This document shows, piece after piece, positions 1-11,117 of a stretch of DNA of 64,000 nt. Origin of the DNA: Dechloromonas sp. (GTDB lineage: Bacteria; Pseudomonadota; Gammaproteobacteria; Burkholderiales; Rhodocyclaceae); NCBI GenBank assembly GCA_028689015.1, contig JAQTXC010000004.1:1-64000 (forward strand). The letters are read 5' to 3'. The position numbers and the translations under genes were made by a program. The notes under the pieces are model-generated. The model saw nothing but the letters and a program-made list of their open reading frames with translations, was not told the DNA's origin and searched no databases. Every line of letters begins with the position of its first letter. The first letter of the stretch is position 1.

Positions 1-1052
1 TTTGATTCGTTATTCAGTCGTCCCAATGCCCAGTGTATATGGCTGCGGACCACGGTTGACGGGTGATCGAGGCGACTTTTTAGGGCGGCCAGGCTGTCGA
101 CCGTGGCTGGGCCATTACCGAGAGCGACGGCAATATTGCGTAGCCAGCGTTCGTGGCCGATACGGCGGATCGGATTGCCGGCCAGGCGCTGTTCGAATTC
201 GCTGGCGTGCCAGGCCATCAGGCTGGTCAGCATGCTGGCGTCGAGCCCGTGCCGAGGGGCGAAGTCCGGATCGCCGAGGCGGGCGAAACGATTCCAGGGG
301 CAGCAGGTTTGGCAATCGTCGCAGCCGTAAATGCGATTACCGATCAGAGGGCGGAATTCGACGGGAATGTCGCCGGCCAGTTCAATGGTCAGATAACTGA
401 TGCAGCGTCGGGCATCGACCTGGTAAGGGGCGATGATGGCGGCAGTCGGGCAGGCGTCGAGGCAGGCGGTGCACTGGCCGCAGTGTGTGCTTACCGGCGA
501 GTCGGCAGGTAAAGCCAGGTCGCAGTAGATTTCGCCCAGAAAACGCCAGGAGCCCTGCCGCGATAGCAGCAGCGTGTGTTTTCCGCGCCAGCCGAGGCCG
601 GCCTGACGGGCGAATTCGACTTCCATGACCGGCGCCGAGTCGGAAAAAACGCGATAACCGAAGGGGCCGATGAGGGCAGCGATGGTATCCGCCAGTTTTT
701 GCAGGCGCTGGCGCACCACCTTGTGATAATCGCGTCCCTGGGCGTAGCGAGAAATGGCGGCCAGGGCGGGATCGTCGCTGGTTTTTCGGTGTGGCAGATA
801 GTCGACCGCGGCACTGATGACGCTGAGGGTGCCAGGTTGTAGCAAGGTGGGCTGGGCGCGCAATTCGACATGACGCGCCATATAATCCATCTCCCCATGC
901 CGGCCGTTGGCCAGCCAGTCACGCAGGCGGCCAACGGCTGCGCCGGGGTCGGCGTTCGTCACGCCTATTGCCGAAAAACCCAGTTGCTGCGCGGCCGCAC
1001 GAATGCGGGCCTTGAGTTCCTGGCCATCGAAAGAGGAGTCCTGATCATGCAT
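1..1052 (-). CDS. queG: epoxyqueuosine reductase QueG (3' end cut by window edge)
   Basis: My minus-strand translation from ATG at 1052 reads MHDQDSSFDGQELKARIRAAAR... with two ferredoxin-like clusters (CGQCTACLDACPTAAI and CDDCQTCCPWNRFA); still open at base 1. Confidence 0.9.
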   Translation of the reverse strand, partial: MHDQDSSFDGQELKARIRAAAQQLGFSAIGVTNADPGAAVGRLRDWLANGRHGEMDYMARHVELRAQPTLLQPGTLSVISAAVDYLPHRKTSDDPALAAISRYAQGRDYHKVVRQRLQKLADTIAALIGPFGYRVFSDSAPVMEVEFARQAGLGWRGKHTLLLSRQGSWRFLGEIYCDLALPADSPVSTHCGQCTACLDACPTAAIIAPYQVDARRCISYLTIELAGDIPVEFRPLIGNRIYGCDDCQTCCPWNRFARLGDPDFAPRHGLDASMLTSLMAWHASEFEQRLAGNPIRRIGHERWLRNIAVALGNGPATVDSLAALKSRLDHPSTVVRSHIHWALGRLNNES

Positions 1053-1574
1053 GGCAGCGATGTTACCGCGCTTTTTCCCTTGCCCGACGAGGCAGCGACC
1101 CAGTATCTGGGGTCCTGTCTAGCGCCAGTCATGGCGCCGGGGCTGGTGATTTTTCTGGAGGGGGATCTGGGCGCTGGGAAAACGACGCTGGCCCGGGCGC
1201 TGATTCGTGCCCTGGGCCACGCCGGTCCAGTCAAAAGTCCGACCTATGCTTTGGTTGAAGTTTACGTAATTTCGAGCTTATACTTATATCACTTTGATTT
1301 TTATCGCTTCGAGTCACCGGAGGAGTTCCTCGATGCGGGGTTTGGCGACTACTTCAACGAATCAACAGTCTGTCTGGTCGAATGGCCGGAACGGGCGGCT
1401 GCTTGCGTTCCTTCGCCTGATCTACGCATCAAGCTTCTGCATCAGGGCAACGCTCGTGTTGCCCACCTCGAAGCAGCGTCCGCAAGGGGGGCGTCATGCG
1501 TAAAGACACTCACCTCAATCTGGGGCGACGGCAGCTGTTCCGCGGTGCCGGCGCCGCCCTCGTCCTCTCGCTGA
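1047..1574 (+). CDS. tsaE: tRNA threonylcarbamoyladenosine biosynthesis ATPase TsaE
   Basis: Walker A GDLGAGKTTLARALIRALG, SPTYALVEVY, YHFDFYRF, LVEWPERA; start at ATG 1047 inside the longer ORF. Confidence 0.9.
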   Translation: MHGSDVTALFPLPDEAATQYLGSCLAPVMAPGLVIFLEGDLGAGKTTLARALIRALGHAGPVKSPTYALVEVYVISSLYLYHFDFYRFESPEEFLDAGFGDYFNESTVCLVEWPERAAACVPSPDLRIKLLHQGNARVAHLEAASARGASCVKTLTSIWGDGSCSAVPAPPSSSR

Positions 1575-2836
1575 AGCCGCTCACGGCGGCTGCGGCGGCG
1601 TTGCCGTCCGTGCTCGCCGTCCGCATCTGGCCGGCCGCCGAATACACCCGGGTGACGCTGGAGCACGATGCGCCACTCAAATTCAATCATTTCATGGTTG
1701 AAAACCCGGACCGCCTGGTTGTTGATATCGAGGGCGTTGAATTCAACAGCGTGCTTGATTCGCTGGCCCGCAAGGTGGCGACCGACGATCCCTACATCAA
1801 GCTGGTACGGGCGGGGCGCTTCAAACCCGGTGTGGTTCGCTTGGTCATGGAGCTCAAGGCGCCGGTCGCGCCACAGGTGTTCACCTTGGTGCCGGTCGGC
1901 GAATATGGTCATCGTCTGGTGCTTGATGTCTACCCCAAGGTGCCGGTTGACCCCTTGATGGCGCTGGTCGAAGGGCGGCAGGACCGTGTTGAACCCTTGA
2001 AAATGGACGGTGAGTTGCAGTTGTCAGACAGTGCACCGCCATCCGCAGTCAGCGAGCCGCCGGTGGCGCGGGCCCCCGAGGTTCACACCAGCAAGAAATC
2101 GCAAAAACCGATCGTTGACCGTCTGGTGACCATCACGCTCGACCCCGGCCATGGTGGCGAGGATCCTGGCGCGGTTGGCAAGCAGGGGACTTACGAGAAA
2201 AATGTCACGCTGGCCGTGGCGCGGCGTTTAAAAAGCCGGATTGATGCCGAGCCAAACATGCGTGCGGTGTTGACCCGGGATGCTGATTTCTTCGTTCCCC
2301 TGGGGGTTCGGGTCGAGAAGGCGCGCCGCATTCGCTCCGATCTCTTCCTGTCCATCCATGCCGATGCCTGGATCAAGCCGGATGCCCGGGGGTCGTCGGT
2401 TTTCGTGTTGTCCGAAAAGGGCGCCACCAGTACGCAGGCTCGCCTGCTGGCCCAGAACGAAAATCGGGCCGACTTGATTGGCGGCGTCAACCTGGGTTCG
2501 AAAGACCTTTTCTTGGCCCGGACGCTGCTTGATTTGTCGCAGACCGCAACCATTAACGACAGCCTGAAGCTGGGTAAATATTTGCTCGGCGAGTTGGGAA
2601 ACATCAACACCTTGCACAAGGCGCAGGTTGAGCAGGCGGGTTTTGCTGTTTTGAAAGCGCCGGATATTCCTTCAGCGCTGATCGAAACGGCTTTTATCTC
2701 CAACCCCGAAGAAGAGCGGCGCCTGAATGACGATGCCTATCAAGATCGTCTGGCCGAGGCGATGATCCGAGGGATCAAGCAGTTTTTCATCAAGCATCCG
2801 CCCAGCCCGAAAGCCAAGATCGCCCGCCTCGATTAA
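1496..2836 (+). CDS. amiC: N-acetylmuramoyl-L-alanine amidase (AmiC-like, Tat signal, AMIN domain)
   Basis: Twin-arginine N-terminus RRQLFRGAGAALVLSL; Amidase_3 motifs TLDPGHGGEDPGAVG, SIHADAW, ALIETAFISNPEEE. Confidence 0.92.
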   Translation: MRKDTHLNLGRRQLFRGAGAALVLSLKPLTAAAAALPSVLAVRIWPAAEYTRVTLEHDAPLKFNHFMVENPDRLVVDIEGVEFNSVLDSLARKVATDDPYIKLVRAGRFKPGVVRLVMELKAPVAPQVFTLVPVGEYGHRLVLDVYPKVPVDPLMALVEGRQDRVEPLKMDGELQLSDSAPPSAVSEPPVARAPEVHTSKKSQKPIVDRLVTITLDPGHGGEDPGAVGKQGTYEKNVTLAVARRLKSRIDAEPNMRAVLTRDADFFVPLGVRVEKARRIRSDLFLSIHADAWIKPDARGSSVFVLSEKGATSTQARLLAQNENRADLIGGVNLGSKDLFLARTLLDLSQTATINDSLKLGKYLLGELGNINTLHKAQVEQAGFAVLKAPDIPSALIETAFISNPEEERRLNDDAYQDRLAEAMIRGIKQFFIKHPPSPKAKIARLD

Positions 2837-2843
2837 GCGGGAG

Positions 2844-3887
2844 TCAGAATAGTTCGACTTCGCCCTTGCTGATTTCCTTGGCGGTCAGTTGTCCTTCAGT
2901 GACCAGGTGTTCGTAACAATCGACCCGGTTACGGCCATTGCGTTTGGCGTAGTACAGCGCTTCATCGGCGCGGTCGATGACGTCGGTCGGCGTATCGTTC
3001 GGCATCAGGCGGCTGAATCCGACGCTGACCGTGACGTGGCCGACGCGGCTGAAAACAGTGTTCTCGACATCCTTGCGAAAACGTTCCAGCGTGGCTTGTG
3101 CCGAGGCTTGGTTGGTCGGTTGCAGCAGGGCGATGAATTCCTCGCCGCCGAAACGAAAGAGTTGGTCATCGAAACGAAAAGACTGGCGCATCACTTGCGA
3201 TAAAAGGATCAGCACTTCGTCACCGATCAGGTGACCAAAGGTGTCGTTAACCCGCTTGAAGTGGTCGATATCGCAGACCGCCAGCCAGTGGTTGCCGCCG
3301 TCGCTGGCGTTACGTCGGCGGTGGGCGGCGGCATTGCCCAGCAATTCGTCGGAGGCGGCCTGACCCAGTAGTTCGAACAAGTGTTTGTCGAAGGTCTTGC
3401 GGCTGGCTAAACCGGTCAGGGTGTCGGCTTCGCCATAGTCGAGGAGCGAAATGTGGTTGCCGAAATATTCGATCAACCCCATCAACGAAACTCGTTGATC
3501 CGCCGAAAAATCGTCGCGCAGTTGCAGGTCAATGAAGTACATCGGCTCGTCGCGTCGGATGACCGGGAAAACGATGCGATGCGACTGGGCGTCGATGACG
3601 TCGAGGACCGCTGACAATTCCTTGCGGCAGCGATTGAGCAAGGGGTCCTGATCCACTGTCTGACAAAAACGGTTGTCCGGCAGATAGGCGTTACGCAGGA
3701 AAGGGCCTTGCGGGCCATGGCCGGCACAGGCGAAAACAACGGTCTTGCGTTTCCCGGCGTAGCAGCGATAAATGGTCAGCCGCTCCGGATGAAAGAGGTC
3801 AACCAAGGCATCAACCATGGCCGAGTTGATTTCTGTTCGGTCGCGTCGGGCGGAAATTCTGACAACGTGGCTGATCAGTTCAAGCAT
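2844..3887 (-). CDS. diguanylate cyclase (GGDEF domain)
   Basis: DTLTGLASRKTFD and FRFGGEEFIALL motifs; likely start MLELISHVVRISARRD at 3887 rather than the ORF start at 4214, which would run into ribF. Confidence 0.88.
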   Translation of the reverse strand: MLELISHVVRISARRDRTEINSAMVDALVDLFHPERLTIYRCYAGKRKTVVFACAGHGPQGPFLRNAYLPDNRFCQTVDQDPLLNRCRKELSAVLDVIDAQSHRIVFPVIRRDEPMYFIDLQLRDDFSADQRVSLMGLIEYFGNHISLLDYGEADTLTGLASRKTFDKHLFELLGQAASDELLGNAAAHRRRNASDGGNHWLAVCDIDHFKRVNDTFGHLIGDEVLILLSQVMRQSFRFDDQLFRFGGEEFIALLQPTNQASAQATLERFRKDVENTVFSRVGHVTVSVGFSRLMPNDTPTDVIDRADEALYYAKRNGRNRVDCYEHLVTEGQLTAKEISKGEVELF

Positions 3888-4024
3888 GGTCGATGGGGCG
3901 ATGGTCCTAAATGAAAACGTTAAAGATATGGCGCAAACGCGGGGCCATCTTACCACCCGAGTGTGCAAATTCGCCTTGATTTCACGGTCCACCGCTATAA
4001 TTGCCCATTTTTTGGCCAGCCTCC

Positions 4025-4945
4025 ATGCGCGTTTTTCGCGGTTATTCGCGTCCTGTTCCGGCGCCTGTCGTGCTCGCTGTCGGCAATTTTGACGGGGTGC
4101 ATCTCGGGCACGCTGCGCTTGTCCGGCAATTGGTCCAGGCATCCGTGGTGCGTGGCCTGACGCCGGCCGTGCTGAGCTTTGAGCCGCATCCGCGCGAATT
4201 CTTCGCACCGTCATCGGCGCCGGCTCGTTTGTCCACCTTGCGTGAGAAGCTCGAGCTGCTGGCGGAGGGTGGTGTGCAGCAAGCCATGATTTGCCCGTTC
4301 AACGCGGCTTTTGCCGCGCTAAGTGCCGAAGAATTCGTTCAGCGCGTGCTGGTTGAGGCCTTGCAACTTCGCCACCTGATCATTGGCGATGATTTTCGCT
4401 TTGGCCGCGAGCGGCGCGGCGACTTTTCCTTGTTGCAACGCTTGGGCGCCGACCTTGGCTTTACCGTGGAGGCGATGGGGAGTGTGCGGCTTGATGGGGA
4501 GCGGGTTTCCAGTTCCGGCGTGCGGCGGGCGCTGGCGGCGGGTGATATGGCGCATGCCGCCCGCTTGCTCGGCCGCCCTTACATGATCGATGGCCAGGTC
4601 GCACATGGCGACAAGTTGGGCCGGCAACTTGGTTTTGCGACGGCCAATATCCGCATCAAGCACAATCCCTTGCCGATGCGCGGCGTGTTTGCCGTCGAGG
4701 TGGCGGGGCTGGGCCCGAACCCCTTGCCCGGGGTGGCCAATCTGGGTATCCGGCCAACCGTGGCCGGCACCCGCGCCTTGCTGGAAGTGCATCTTTTCGA
4801 TTTCGCGCGCGATATTTACGGCGCCCATATTTCGGTACGTTTCGTGCGCAAGCTGCGCGATGAGCAACGTTTTCCTAATCTCGATGCCCTCAAGGCGCAG
4901 ATCGCGGCCGATGCCGCGGCGGCGCGGGCCTTCTTTACGCAATGA
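4025..4945 (+). CDS. ribF: bifunctional riboflavin kinase/FAD synthetase
   Basis: VLAVGNFDGVHLGHAALV, SSSGVRRALAAGD, GRQLGFATANI, VANLGIRPTV. Confidence 0.95.
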   Translation: MRVFRGYSRPVPAPVVLAVGNFDGVHLGHAALVRQLVQASVVRGLTPAVLSFEPHPREFFAPSSAPARLSTLREKLELLAEGGVQQAMICPFNAAFAALSAEEFVQRVLVEALQLRHLIIGDDFRFGRERRGDFSLLQRLGADLGFTVEAMGSVRLDGERVSSSGVRRALAAGDMAHAARLLGRPYMIDGQVAHGDKLGRQLGFATANIRIKHNPLPMRGVFAVEVAGLGPNPLPGVANLGIRPTVAGTRALLEVHLFDFARDIYGAHISVRFVRKLRDEQRFPNLDALKAQIAADAAAARAFFTQ

Positions 4946-4954
4946 GCGCACACC

Positions 4955-7753
4955 ATGGCTGATTACAAAGACACTCTGAATCTCCCCGATACCCCTTTCC
5001 CGATGCGGGGTGATCTGCCCAAGCGGGAACCGCAATGGGTGGGTCAATGGCAACAAAAAAAGTTGTATCAACGTATCCGTGAGGTGTGCGCTGGTCGCCC
5101 CCGTTTCGTGTTGCATGACGGTCCGCCCTATGCCAATGGTGATATTCACATTGGTCACGCGGTCAACAAGGTTTTGAAGGACATGATTGTTCGTGCCAAA
5201 ACTTTGTCCGGTTTCGATGCGCCCTATGTGCCGGGGTGGGATTGTCACGGCTTGCCGATCGAGCATCAGATTGAAAAGCTGCATGGCAAGAATGTCCCGG
5301 CTGATCAGGTGCGGGCCTTGTGCCGTACCTATGCGGCCGAACAGGTGGAGCGTCAGAAAAAGGATTTCATTCGTCTGGGGGTCTTGGGGGATTGGGAAAA
5401 TCCATACCTGACCATGAACTACAAGGCAGAAGCTGAGGAGATTCGCGCGCTCGGCCGGATTCTGGAGAATGGCTACCTCTATCAGGGACTCAAGCCAGTC
5501 AATTGGTGTCTGGACTGTGCTTCGGCGCTGGCCGAGGCGGAAGTCGAATATGAGGACAAGACCTCGCCGGCCATCGATGTGGCTTTTGAGGTGCATGAAA
5601 ACCACGCAGACAAACTGGCGCATGCCTTTGGCCTGATGCATCGGCATGGCCCGACCTTCGCCGTGATCTGGACAACCACGCCATGGACTTTGCCCGCCAA
5701 CGAAGCGGTCAGTGTGCATCCCGATTTAACCTACGATCTGATTCAAACCGAAAAGGGCTGCCTGATCCTGGCACATGAACTGGCGGAATCAGCCTTGCAG
5801 CGTTATGAGTTGACTGGTCAGACCCTTGCTCGCACGACGGGCGACAAGCTGGAACACTTGCTTTTGAAGCATCCCTTCCAGCCGCGCGAGGTCACTCTGA
5901 TCTGCGGCAAACATGTGACGACCGAGGCGGGGACAGGGCTGGTCCATACCGCCCCGGCGCATGGCGTCGACGACTACAACATTGGTCGCCAGTACGGCTT
6001 GCCGGTCAATAATCCGGTCGGCAATGACGGTAAATTTATTTCCACTGTGCCCGCCTTGTCGAGCGGGGCACTGGCTGGTAAGACGGTGTGGGAAGCCAAT
6101 CCGCTGGTCCTGGCTGAACTGGCATCGTGCGGTCGACTGCTCAAACAAGAAAAAATCCGCCATAGCTATCCGCATTGCTGGCGACACAAGACACCGATCA
6201 TTTTTCGCGCCACGACGCAATGGTTCATCGGCATGGAATCCCGCCAGTCGGACAGCGCACCCTCTTTGCGCTGGATAGCCGAACGGGCGGTGGATGAAAC
6301 CCAATTTTTCCCGGCCTGGGGGCGGGCCCGTCTGGAAGGCATGATGAAGACGCGACCCGACTGGTGCGTGTCGCGGCAACGCAATTGGGGGGTGCCGATT
6401 CCCTTTTTCTTGCATAAGGAAACCGGCCAGCCTCACCCGCGGAGTGCTGAACTGATCGAGCAGGTGGCACAACGGGTTGAACAAGCGGGCATCGAGGCAT
6501 GGTTCAGTCTGGATGCCGCCGAATTGCTCGGCGCGGAAGCGGCGGATTACGTCAAGATGAAGGACACCCTCGACGTCTGGTTCGATTCCGGCACGACCCA
6601 CTGGCATGTTCTGCGCGGTTCGCATGCCGATGTGTCGACGTATCCGGCAGATCTTTATCTGGAAGGCTCAGACCAACATCGTGGCTGGTTCCAGTCGTCG
6701 TTATTGTCCGGCTGCGCCATCGACGGGCGCGCTCCGTACAAGGCGCTGCTGACGCACGGCTTTGTGGTCGACGGCAAGGGCCACAAGATGTCAAAGTCGA
6801 AAGGCAATGTCATCGCCCCGCAGCAAGTGACTGACAAGATGGGGGCCGATATCCTGCGTCTGTGGGTGGCGTCCACCGATTACTCCGGCGAGCTGACCAT
6901 TTCCGACGAAATCCTCAAACGGGTCTCGGAAGGTTATCGTCGTATTCGGAATACCTTGCGTTTCCTGCTGGCCAATATTTCTGATTTTTCGGCGTCGACC
7001 GCGATGTTGCCGGTCAATGAGTGGCTGGAAATTGACCGCTACGCCTTGGCCCTGACCCGTCAGTTGCAAGATAACTGCGCCGTCGATTACGACAAATATG
7101 AATTCCATCGTGTCGTTCAGGCGCTGCAAACTTTCTGTTCAGAAGATATGGGGGGGTTCTACCTCGACATCCTGAAGGACCGTCTCTATACCACCGCGCC
7201 GAATTCCCCGGCCCGCCGTTCGGCCCAGTCGGCGCTGTGGCACATCACGCAAAGCTTCGTCCGCCTGCTGGCCCCGATCACTGCTTTTACCGCAGAAGAA
7301 GTCTGGGCGGTGCTGGCGAAGGGCGCCGATGAGTCAATCATGTTCCAGGTTTGGCATGACCTGCCGGAACAGCTTGATGAGGCCGGCTTGCTGGCCAAGT
7401 GGAGCATCGTTCGCGAGGTGCGCAACGATGTCACCAAGGCACTGGAGGCGCGTCGGGAAGCGGGCGAAATCGGCGCCGCTTTGCAGGCGTCGGTTGAAAT
7501 CCGTTGCGCGGGTGACAAGCTGGCGGCCTTGCGCTCTCTGGGCGAGGATCTGAAATTTGTCTTCATTTGCTCGTCGACCGTATTGGTCGACGCGGCCAGC
7601 GAAGCGGTCATCGCCACTCCGCTGGCCCATGCCAAGTGCGACCGTTGCTGGCATGTGCGGGCGGATGTCGGGGCCGATCCGGCACATCCGGGAATTTGTG
7701 GCCGCTGCGTCAGCAACTTGCAGGGGGCGGGTGAGGCGCGCACGCATGCCTAA
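4955..7753 (+). CDS. ileS: isoleucyl-tRNA synthetase
   Basis: HIGH-like [19 protein letters not shown] motif, C-terminal zinc motif [12 protein letters not shown]...CGRCVSNL. Confidence 0.97.
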   Translation: MADYKDTLNLPDTPFPMRGDLPKREPQWVGQWQQKKLYQRIREVCAGRPRFVLHDGPPYANGDIHIGHAVNKVLKDMIVRAKTLSGFDAPYVPGWDCHGLPIEHQIEKLHGKNVPADQVRALCRTYAAEQVERQKKDFIRLGVLGDWENPYLTMNYKAEAEEIRALGRILENGYLYQGLKPVNWCLDCASALAEAEVEYEDKTSPAIDVAFEVHENHADKLAHAFGLMHRHGPTFAVIWTTTPWTLPANEAVSVHPDLTYDLIQTEKGCLILAHELAESALQRYELTGQTLARTTGDKLEHLLLKHPFQPREVTLICGKHVTTEAGTGLVHTAPAHGVDDYNIGRQYGLPVNNPVGNDGKFISTVPALSSGALAGKTVWEANPLVLAELASCGRLLKQEKIRHSYPHCWRHKTPIIFRATTQWFIGMESRQSDSAPSLRWIAERAVDETQFFPAWGRARLEGMMKTRPDWCVSRQRNWGVPIPFFLHKETGQPHPRSAELIEQVAQRVEQAGIEAWFSLDAAELLGAEAADYVKMKDTLDVWFDSGTTHWHVLRGSHADVSTYPADLYLEGSDQHRGWFQSSLLSGCAIDGRAPYKALLTHGFVVDGKGHKMSKSKGNVIAPQQVTDKMGADILRLWVASTDYSGELTISDEILKRVSEGYRRIRNTLRFLLANISDFSASTAMLPVNEWLEIDRYALALTRQLQDNCAVDYDKYEFHRVVQALQTFCSEDMGGFYLDILKDRLYTTAPNSPARRSAQSALWHITQSFVRLLAPITAFTAEEVWAVLAKGADESIMFQVWHDLPEQLDEAGLLAKWSIVREVRNDVTKALEARREAGEIGAALQASVEIRCAGDKLAALRSLGEDLKFVFICSSTVLVDAASEAVIATPLAHAKCDRCWHVRADVGADPAHPGICGRCVSNLQGAGEARTHA

Positions 7754-8228
7754 ACCAGTCCACTGGTACGCGCTGGCTGGGCTGATCATTTTCCTCGATC
7801 AGTTCAGCAAATGGCTGGCTTTGGGCCGTATCGCGCCCGGTGAAGTGATCTATGTCGCGCCATTCTGGAACTGGGTGCTGACTTTCAATCCGGGTGCGGC
7901 CTTCAGTTTTCTGGCGGATCAGCCGGGTTGGCAGCGCTGGTTCTTCACCGGATTGGCGCTGGCCATTTCCGGCTGGATTGCCCTGGAAATCAGGAAGCAT
8001 CCGGAACCAAAAGCCATGGCACTGGCTCTGACGCTGGTCATGGGCGGCGCGCTGGGTAACGTGATTGATCGCGTGCGCTTCGGTGCGGTCGTCGATTTCA
8101 TCCAGTGGCATGCTGCCGGCTGGTACTGGCCGGCCTTCAATGTCGCCGATTCGGCGATCACGGTCGGTGCTGTTGTGCTGGTTTTTGCCTCGTTGACCGT
8201 TAAAGAATCGAAAGAAGAATCCGTATGA
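7746..8228 (+). CDS. lspA: lipoprotein signal peptidase
   Basis: [40 protein letters not shown]. Confidence 0.95.
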   Translation: MPKPVHWYALAGLIIFLDQFSKWLALGRIAPGEVIYVAPFWNWVLTFNPGAAFSFLADQPGWQRWFFTGLALAISGWIALEIRKHPEPKAMALALTLVMGGALGNVIDRVRFGAVVDFIQWHAAGWYWPAFNVADSAITVGAVVLVFASLTVKESKEESV

Positions 8229-8656
8229 GTACGACCGTCCGTTCCGACAGTTATTTGACGCTGCATTACCGTATCAGCACGCTGGATGGCGAGGAGTTTC
8301 TGTCCACCTTCGACATGAGTCCGGCGACCCTGCAAATGGGCAGCGGTCAACTGGCTGAAAATCTCGAAAATGTCCTGATTGGCTTGTCGGCACAAGAACA
8401 TTTCGCGTTTGAACTTGAGCCGGCGCAGGCCTTTGGCATGCACAACGAACGCCTGGTCGAGCGCATTGCCCGCAGTGGCTTGCCCGCCGAGATGGAACTG
8501 AAGGAAAACTCGGTCGTTGAATTCACCGCGCCCAACGGCGGTACCTTCGCCGGTTTTTTGCGTGAGTTGGACGATAGCAGCGCTTTGTTTGACTTTAATC
8601 ACCCGATGGCCGGCAAGACGATCCGCTTCGAGGTGAAAATCATCGGAATCATGTAA
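8225..8656 (+). CDS. fkpB: FKBP-type peptidyl-prolyl cis-trans isomerase (SlpA/FkpB-like)
   Basis: SlpA/FkpB-like length and fold features; position between lspA and ispH is the usual arrangement. Confidence 0.85.
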   Translation: MSTTVRSDSYLTLHYRISTLDGEEFLSTFDMSPATLQMGSGQLAENLENVLIGLSAQEHFAFELEPAQAFGMHNERLVERIARSGLPAEMELKENSVVEFTAPNGGTFAGFLRELDDSSALFDFNHPMAGKTIRFEVKIIGIM

Positions 8657-9582
8657 TGCAGATACTTCTCGCCAATCCCCGCGGTTTTTGCGCGGGTGTC
8701 GAACGCGCCATTACCATCGTCGAGCGCGCCCTCGAAAAATTTGGGGCGCCGATTTACGTTCGCCATGAAGTGGTGCACAACAAGTTTGTGTGCGATGACC
8801 TGCGCGCCAAGGGGGCGGTCTTCATCGAGGAATTGCATGAAGTACCGGCTGGCAGTACGGTGATTTTCAGCGCGCATGGCGTCGCCAAGGCGGTACGCGA
8901 TGATGCCGAGGCGCGGGGGCTCAAGGTGTTTGATGCCACCTGTCCGCTGGTCACCAAGGTGCATGTCGAGGTTGGCAAAATGCGCAAGGGCGACCGTCAT
9001 GTGGTGATGATCGGCCACAAAGGACATCCGGAAGTCGAAGGGACGATGGGGCAGAGCGAGGGCGGCATGCATCTGGTCGAGACGGTGGACGATGTCGCTG
9101 GTCTGGCGGTGGCCGACCCGGACAATCTGTCCTATGTGACGCAGACGACCTTGTCGGTTGATGATGCGACGGTGGTCATCGACGCGCTGCGCCAACGGTT
9201 CCCAGCCATCCAGGGGCCGAAGAAGGATGATATCTGCTACGCGACGCAAAATCGCCAGGATGCCGTCAAGGCGCTGACCGAGCAGTGCGATCTGGTCATC
9301 GTCGTCGGCAGTCCGAATAGTTCCAACTCTCGTCGCTTGAAAGAAGTGGCCGCCGGCCGTGGTATTGCCGCCTATCTGGTCGATAACGCTGACGAAATCG
9401 ATGCCGTCTGGCTGCAGGGCAAGCAGTGCATCGGGATCAGCGCCGGTGCCTCTGCTCCGGAAATTCTGGTTGAACGGGTGGTCGACCGTATCCAGTCGCT
9501 GACAGGCGCTCATCTGGCTCACCTTGATGGTGTTGCCGAGGATGTGGCGTTTCCGCTACCGCGCGAACTCAGCCTCGGCTGA
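8656..9582 (+). CDS. ispH: 4-hydroxy-3-methylbut-2-enyl diphosphate reductase
   Basis: [62 protein letters not shown]. Confidence 0.97.
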   Translation: MQILLANPRGFCAGVERAITIVERALEKFGAPIYVRHEVVHNKFVCDDLRAKGAVFIEELHEVPAGSTVIFSAHGVAKAVRDDAEARGLKVFDATCPLVTKVHVEVGKMRKGDRHVVMIGHKGHPEVEGTMGQSEGGMHLVETVDDVAGLAVADPDNLSYVTQTTLSVDDATVVIDALRQRFPAIQGPKKDDICYATQNRQDAVKALTEQCDLVIVVGSPNSSNSRRLKEVAAGRGIAAYLVDNADEIDAVWLQGKQCIGISAGASAPEILVERVVDRIQSLTGAHLAHLDGVAEDVAFPLPRELSLG

Positions 9583-9591
9583 GCCGACGCT

Positions 9592-10179
9592 TTACTCGAT
9601 CAACACTTCCAGCGTCAGCCAGGTGGCCACCGGCTGACCCTCGATTTCCCCCGGGCTAAAGGGCATCGCGATAAAACCTTGGGCGACGATTTGACCGATG
9701 TCGGGCGGGAGACTACCGCCCTCATGGGTCGCACGCAGCACCGTTCCGTTCGAGTCGAGCCACAAGGTTACCGTGATGCTGCCAGTCAGCGTTTCAGGAA
9801 GATCATTCAGGATCTGTTGATCGAAATCTGCTTGTGCCTCGGGTTTTCGGGTCAGGCGGCCGGGAGGCTGAAATACCGGGCCATGAACAACGCGCTCCTG
9901 TGGCAGGGGCGTCGTTGTGCTTGTGCCAAGTTCGGGGTCTGGCTGATTGGCCGCAGGGGGAATTTGTGACCTTGGAAGACTCAGGCCGGGAAGAGCATGG
10001 CGGGGGCGCTCTTGGGCGGCAACTGGGTGTGCGGTGAAGCGGATGGTCAATGGCGCGTTAGTGAGTGATGGCGGATTTTGCCGGGGCAACGGCAGTCCGA
10101 TCAAAGTGTGAATGATCAGCGAAAAAATCAGGGAAATGATCAGGCGTAACCGCCCCGTATGGGCGGGATGAAATGACAT
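9592..10179 (-). CDS. TonB-C-terminal-like periplasmic protein, hypothetical
   Basis: N-terminal TM (IISLIFSLIIHTLIGLPLP), proline-rich middle, C-terminal GSITVTLWLDSNGTVLRATHEGGS...PFSPGEIEGQPVATWLTLEVLI resembling a TonB C-terminal fold. Confidence 0.6.
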   Translation of the reverse strand: MSFHPAHTGRLRLIISLIFSLIIHTLIGLPLPRQNPPSLTNAPLTIRFTAHPVAAQERPRHALPGLSLPRSQIPPAANQPDPELGTSTTTPLPQERVVHGPVFQPPGRLTRKPEAQADFDQQILNDLPETLTGSITVTLWLDSNGTVLRATHEGGSLPPDIGQIVAQGFIAMPFSPGEIEGQPVATWLTLEVLIE

Positions 10180-10298
10180 GTCAGCGTTTGTGGTGCATTG
10201 AAATGAGGCAGACGGTTTAATTACCCGAGGCGGGCATGGTAACAGTGAATATCCTCTTGCTTTGCTCGACGCCGACGCTTCTCTGAGTGATACATGCC

Positions 10299-10326
10299 TT
10301 GTCATTGCATGAGGTTCTGGTATAGA
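10299..10326 (+). promoter_or_regulatory. candidate sigma70 promoter of rpsT
   Basis: TTGTCA (10299-10304), 16-bp spacer, TATAGA (10321-10326), upstream of rpsT ATG at 10362. Confidence 0.6.
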
Positions 10327-10361
10327 ATGCCGAATTCAGTTTTACTTACCGGATAACTTTC

Positions 10362-10634
10362 ATGGCCAATAGCGCACAAGCCCGCAAGCGCGCCCGTCAA
10401 GCTGACCAGCAGCGCGCCCATAACGCAAGCCTGCGTTCGACCCTGCGTACCGCGATCAAGAGCGTGCGCAAGGCGATCGTCGCCGGCGACAAAACCGCCG
10501 CCCAGAGCGTCTTCCAGCAGTCTGTTGCGGTCATTGACCGTATCGCTGACAAGAAGATTGTTCACAAGAACGCGGTTTCCCGTACCAAGAGCCGTTTGTC
10601 GGCCCAGATCAAGGCTTTGGGCGTCGCCGCCTGA
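10362..10634 (+). CDS. rpsT: 30S ribosomal protein S20
   Basis: [39 protein letters not shown]. Confidence 0.97.
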   Translation: MANSAQARKRARQADQQRAHNASLRSTLRTAIKSVRKAIVAGDKTAAQSVFQQSVAVIDRIADKKIVHKNAVSRTKSRLSAQIKALGVAA

Positions 10635-10653
10635 GTCCTGGTCTACGACCATT

Positions 10654-10682
10654 AAAAATGGCGCCTGCGGGCGCCATTTTTG
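10654..10682 (+). terminator. Rho-independent terminator of rpsT
   Basis: AAAAATGGCGC-CTGCGG-GCGCCATTTTT, perfect 11-bp stem with T tail. Confidence 0.9.
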
Positions 10683-10730
10683 TTTGCTGGTCACGTTGAC
10701 CTCAATCTGTGTTTTTTGTGTCGCTATTTG

Positions 10731-11030
10731 TTATTTCTTTCCGTCGATCGAACAGACGCCGTCGATGATCTGCAGGTCGTTGTCCTGCGCGAAATTAAGC
10801 ATGAAGCGATAGGCCATCGGCTCGATTTCGCCGAGGCGGCCGTCTACGAAAACAGCTTTGTCGCCGTTGTAATCACCGGGGCCGACGTAGGGGGAGTATT
10901 TCATCTTGCGTTCGGCGCCAAAAGCGGACATGACGCCGCACAGACGTTCCGCCCAATCGCTGGGGCGAAATTTTTTTCCCTGTTTGGTGACGCCGACAAT
11001 GATGAATGTGGTCGATTCTTGAGTTGTCAT
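10731..11030 (-). CDS. DUF3579-like conserved protein
   Basis: FIIVGVTKQGKKFRPSDWAERLCGVMSAFG... with IDGVCSIDGKK end; family name from memory. Confidence 0.7.
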   Translation of the reverse strand: MTTQESTTFIIVGVTKQGKKFRPSDWAERLCGVMSAFGAERKMKYSPYVGPGDYNGDKAVFVDGRLGEIEPMAYRFMLNFAQDNDLQIIDGVCSIDGKK

Positions 11031-11117
11031 TGTTCTACTCTGCGTTTATGGGCGATGCGACCTTGCGTGGCCGCATTCTAACAGAAGCCGTTGGTCTTAC
11101 CACAGGGCTGCGGCGAC

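Noticed and set aside
3976-4001. Possible promoter TTGATT...TATAAT upstream of ribF
   Set aside because: The -10 is good but the spacer is only 14 bp, too short for a standard sigma70 site.
4319-5719. 466-aa minus-strand ORF over ribF and ileS
   Set aside because: Antisense to two certain genes; His/Arg/Gln-rich composition typical of mirror frames in GC-rich DNA; no recognisable motif.
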